Source: OFTM34 sp047639415
GTDB taxonomy: Bacteria > Planctomycetota > UBA1135 > GCA-002686595
Length of the DNA stretch: 25,215 nucleotides
Direction of reading: 5' to 3'
Assembly: GCA_047639415.1 (NCBI GenBank)
Contig: JBLINP010000030.1
Coordinates: 1 to 25,215, forward strand
Part shown: in pieces, positions 25,044 through 25,215 of the stretch
How positions within the stretch are numbered: the first letter of the stretch is position 1
How the letters are laid out: every line of letters begins with the position of its first letter
Position numbers and translations under genes: made by a program
Notes under the pieces: model-generated
Database searches by the model: none
Told to the model about the DNA's origin: nothing
The model's input: only the letters and a program-made list of their open reading frames with translations

Positions 25044-25215
25044 TAGCCCGGATTATTCATGAACCGCGAGGCAAAACGCCTCGAATTGGTTCCTGCTGGC
25101 ACTTTGCAGACACTTGCCCCCGCAGACGACCTTGTAAGGTCGTCGAGGACGCCAGTATCTGCAAAGTGCCAGCAGGAACCAATAGACCGGCAGTGCCGGT
25201 CGTTCGTGGTGTTTG
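25044..25215 (-). repeat. Right copy of the structured repeat, with extra palindromic part
   Basis: Positions 25044-25155 are the inverted counterpart of 1-112 (109 of 112 identical). Beyond that the element continues to the window edge and folds back on itself: 25085-25110 and 25158-25183 are a perfect 26-bp inverted repeat around a 47-nt spacer. The spacer holds a 20-nt palindrome at 25125-25144 (arms GACGACCTT and AAGGTCGTC). Further hairpins lie at 25067-25083 (CGAGGC/GCCTCG) and 25185-25201 (arms GACCGGCA and TGCCGGTC). The outer boundary toward unique sequence is sharp at TAGCCCGGATTATTCATG (25044-25061). No coding capacity is visible. Confidence 0.85.

Overview
The window is 25,215 bp of densely packed bacterial DNA, moderately GC-rich by eye, with 21 protein-coding features, no rRNA or tRNA that I can see, no CRISPR array and no recognisable transposase. 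It suggests a diderm bacterium: several lipoproteins with clear lipobox cysteines, a predicted outer-membrane barrel, and a metal-binding protein with a signal peptide. The gene mix (sulfatase, CRTAC1/UnbV-type FG-GAP protein next to a TPR lipoprotein, SGNH protein, peptidase-MA-like protein, phospholipid-scramblase-like protein, few Shine-Dalgarno sites) would fit Planctomycetota or Myxococcota-like lineages, probably an uncultured one. I cannot fix the phylum from sequence alone.

Layout. (1) 1-112 is one copy of a structured repeat, directly abutting a decapitated sulfatase that also carries an in-frame TAG just before its conserved C-terminus. (2) 1341-2090 encodes a beta-helix-type lipoprotein with an exact 57-nt repeat. 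(3) 2261-6187 (+) is a tight run: the AtuA family as two separate genes, phosphate acetyltransferase, and two FKBP-type prolyl isomerase lipoproteins. (4) 6199-10043 (-) is a probable zinc/manganese uptake operon: an outer-membrane barrel, a periplasmic metal-binding protein and a permease fused to HEAT repeats, with no ATPase gene. (5) 10224-10496 (+) is a stand-alone Smr-domain gene. (6) 10989-16090 (+) is a methionine-cycle operon: an ArsR-type regulator fused to a methyltransferase, full-length cobalamin-dependent MetH, and a second methyltransferase; a 24-nt palindrome lies in front of it. (7) 16229-24724 (-) holds a scramblase-like gene, an ABC permease/ATPase/peptidase-MA-like operon, and a CRTAC1/TPR/SGNH group. 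(8) 25044-25155 is the second copy of the terminal repeat, inverted relative to the first (109 of 112 bases identical), followed by further nested palindromes.

The inverted repeat copies at both ends suggest that the window is a contig whose assembly stopped in an interspersed repeat. No phage, defence or conjugation module is visible. The most unusual points are the metal permease fused to a probably periplasmic HEAT domain, the FKBP fold interrupted by about 75 acidic residues, the peptidase-plus-ABC operon with a three-helix permease, and the palindrome-rich repeat family.
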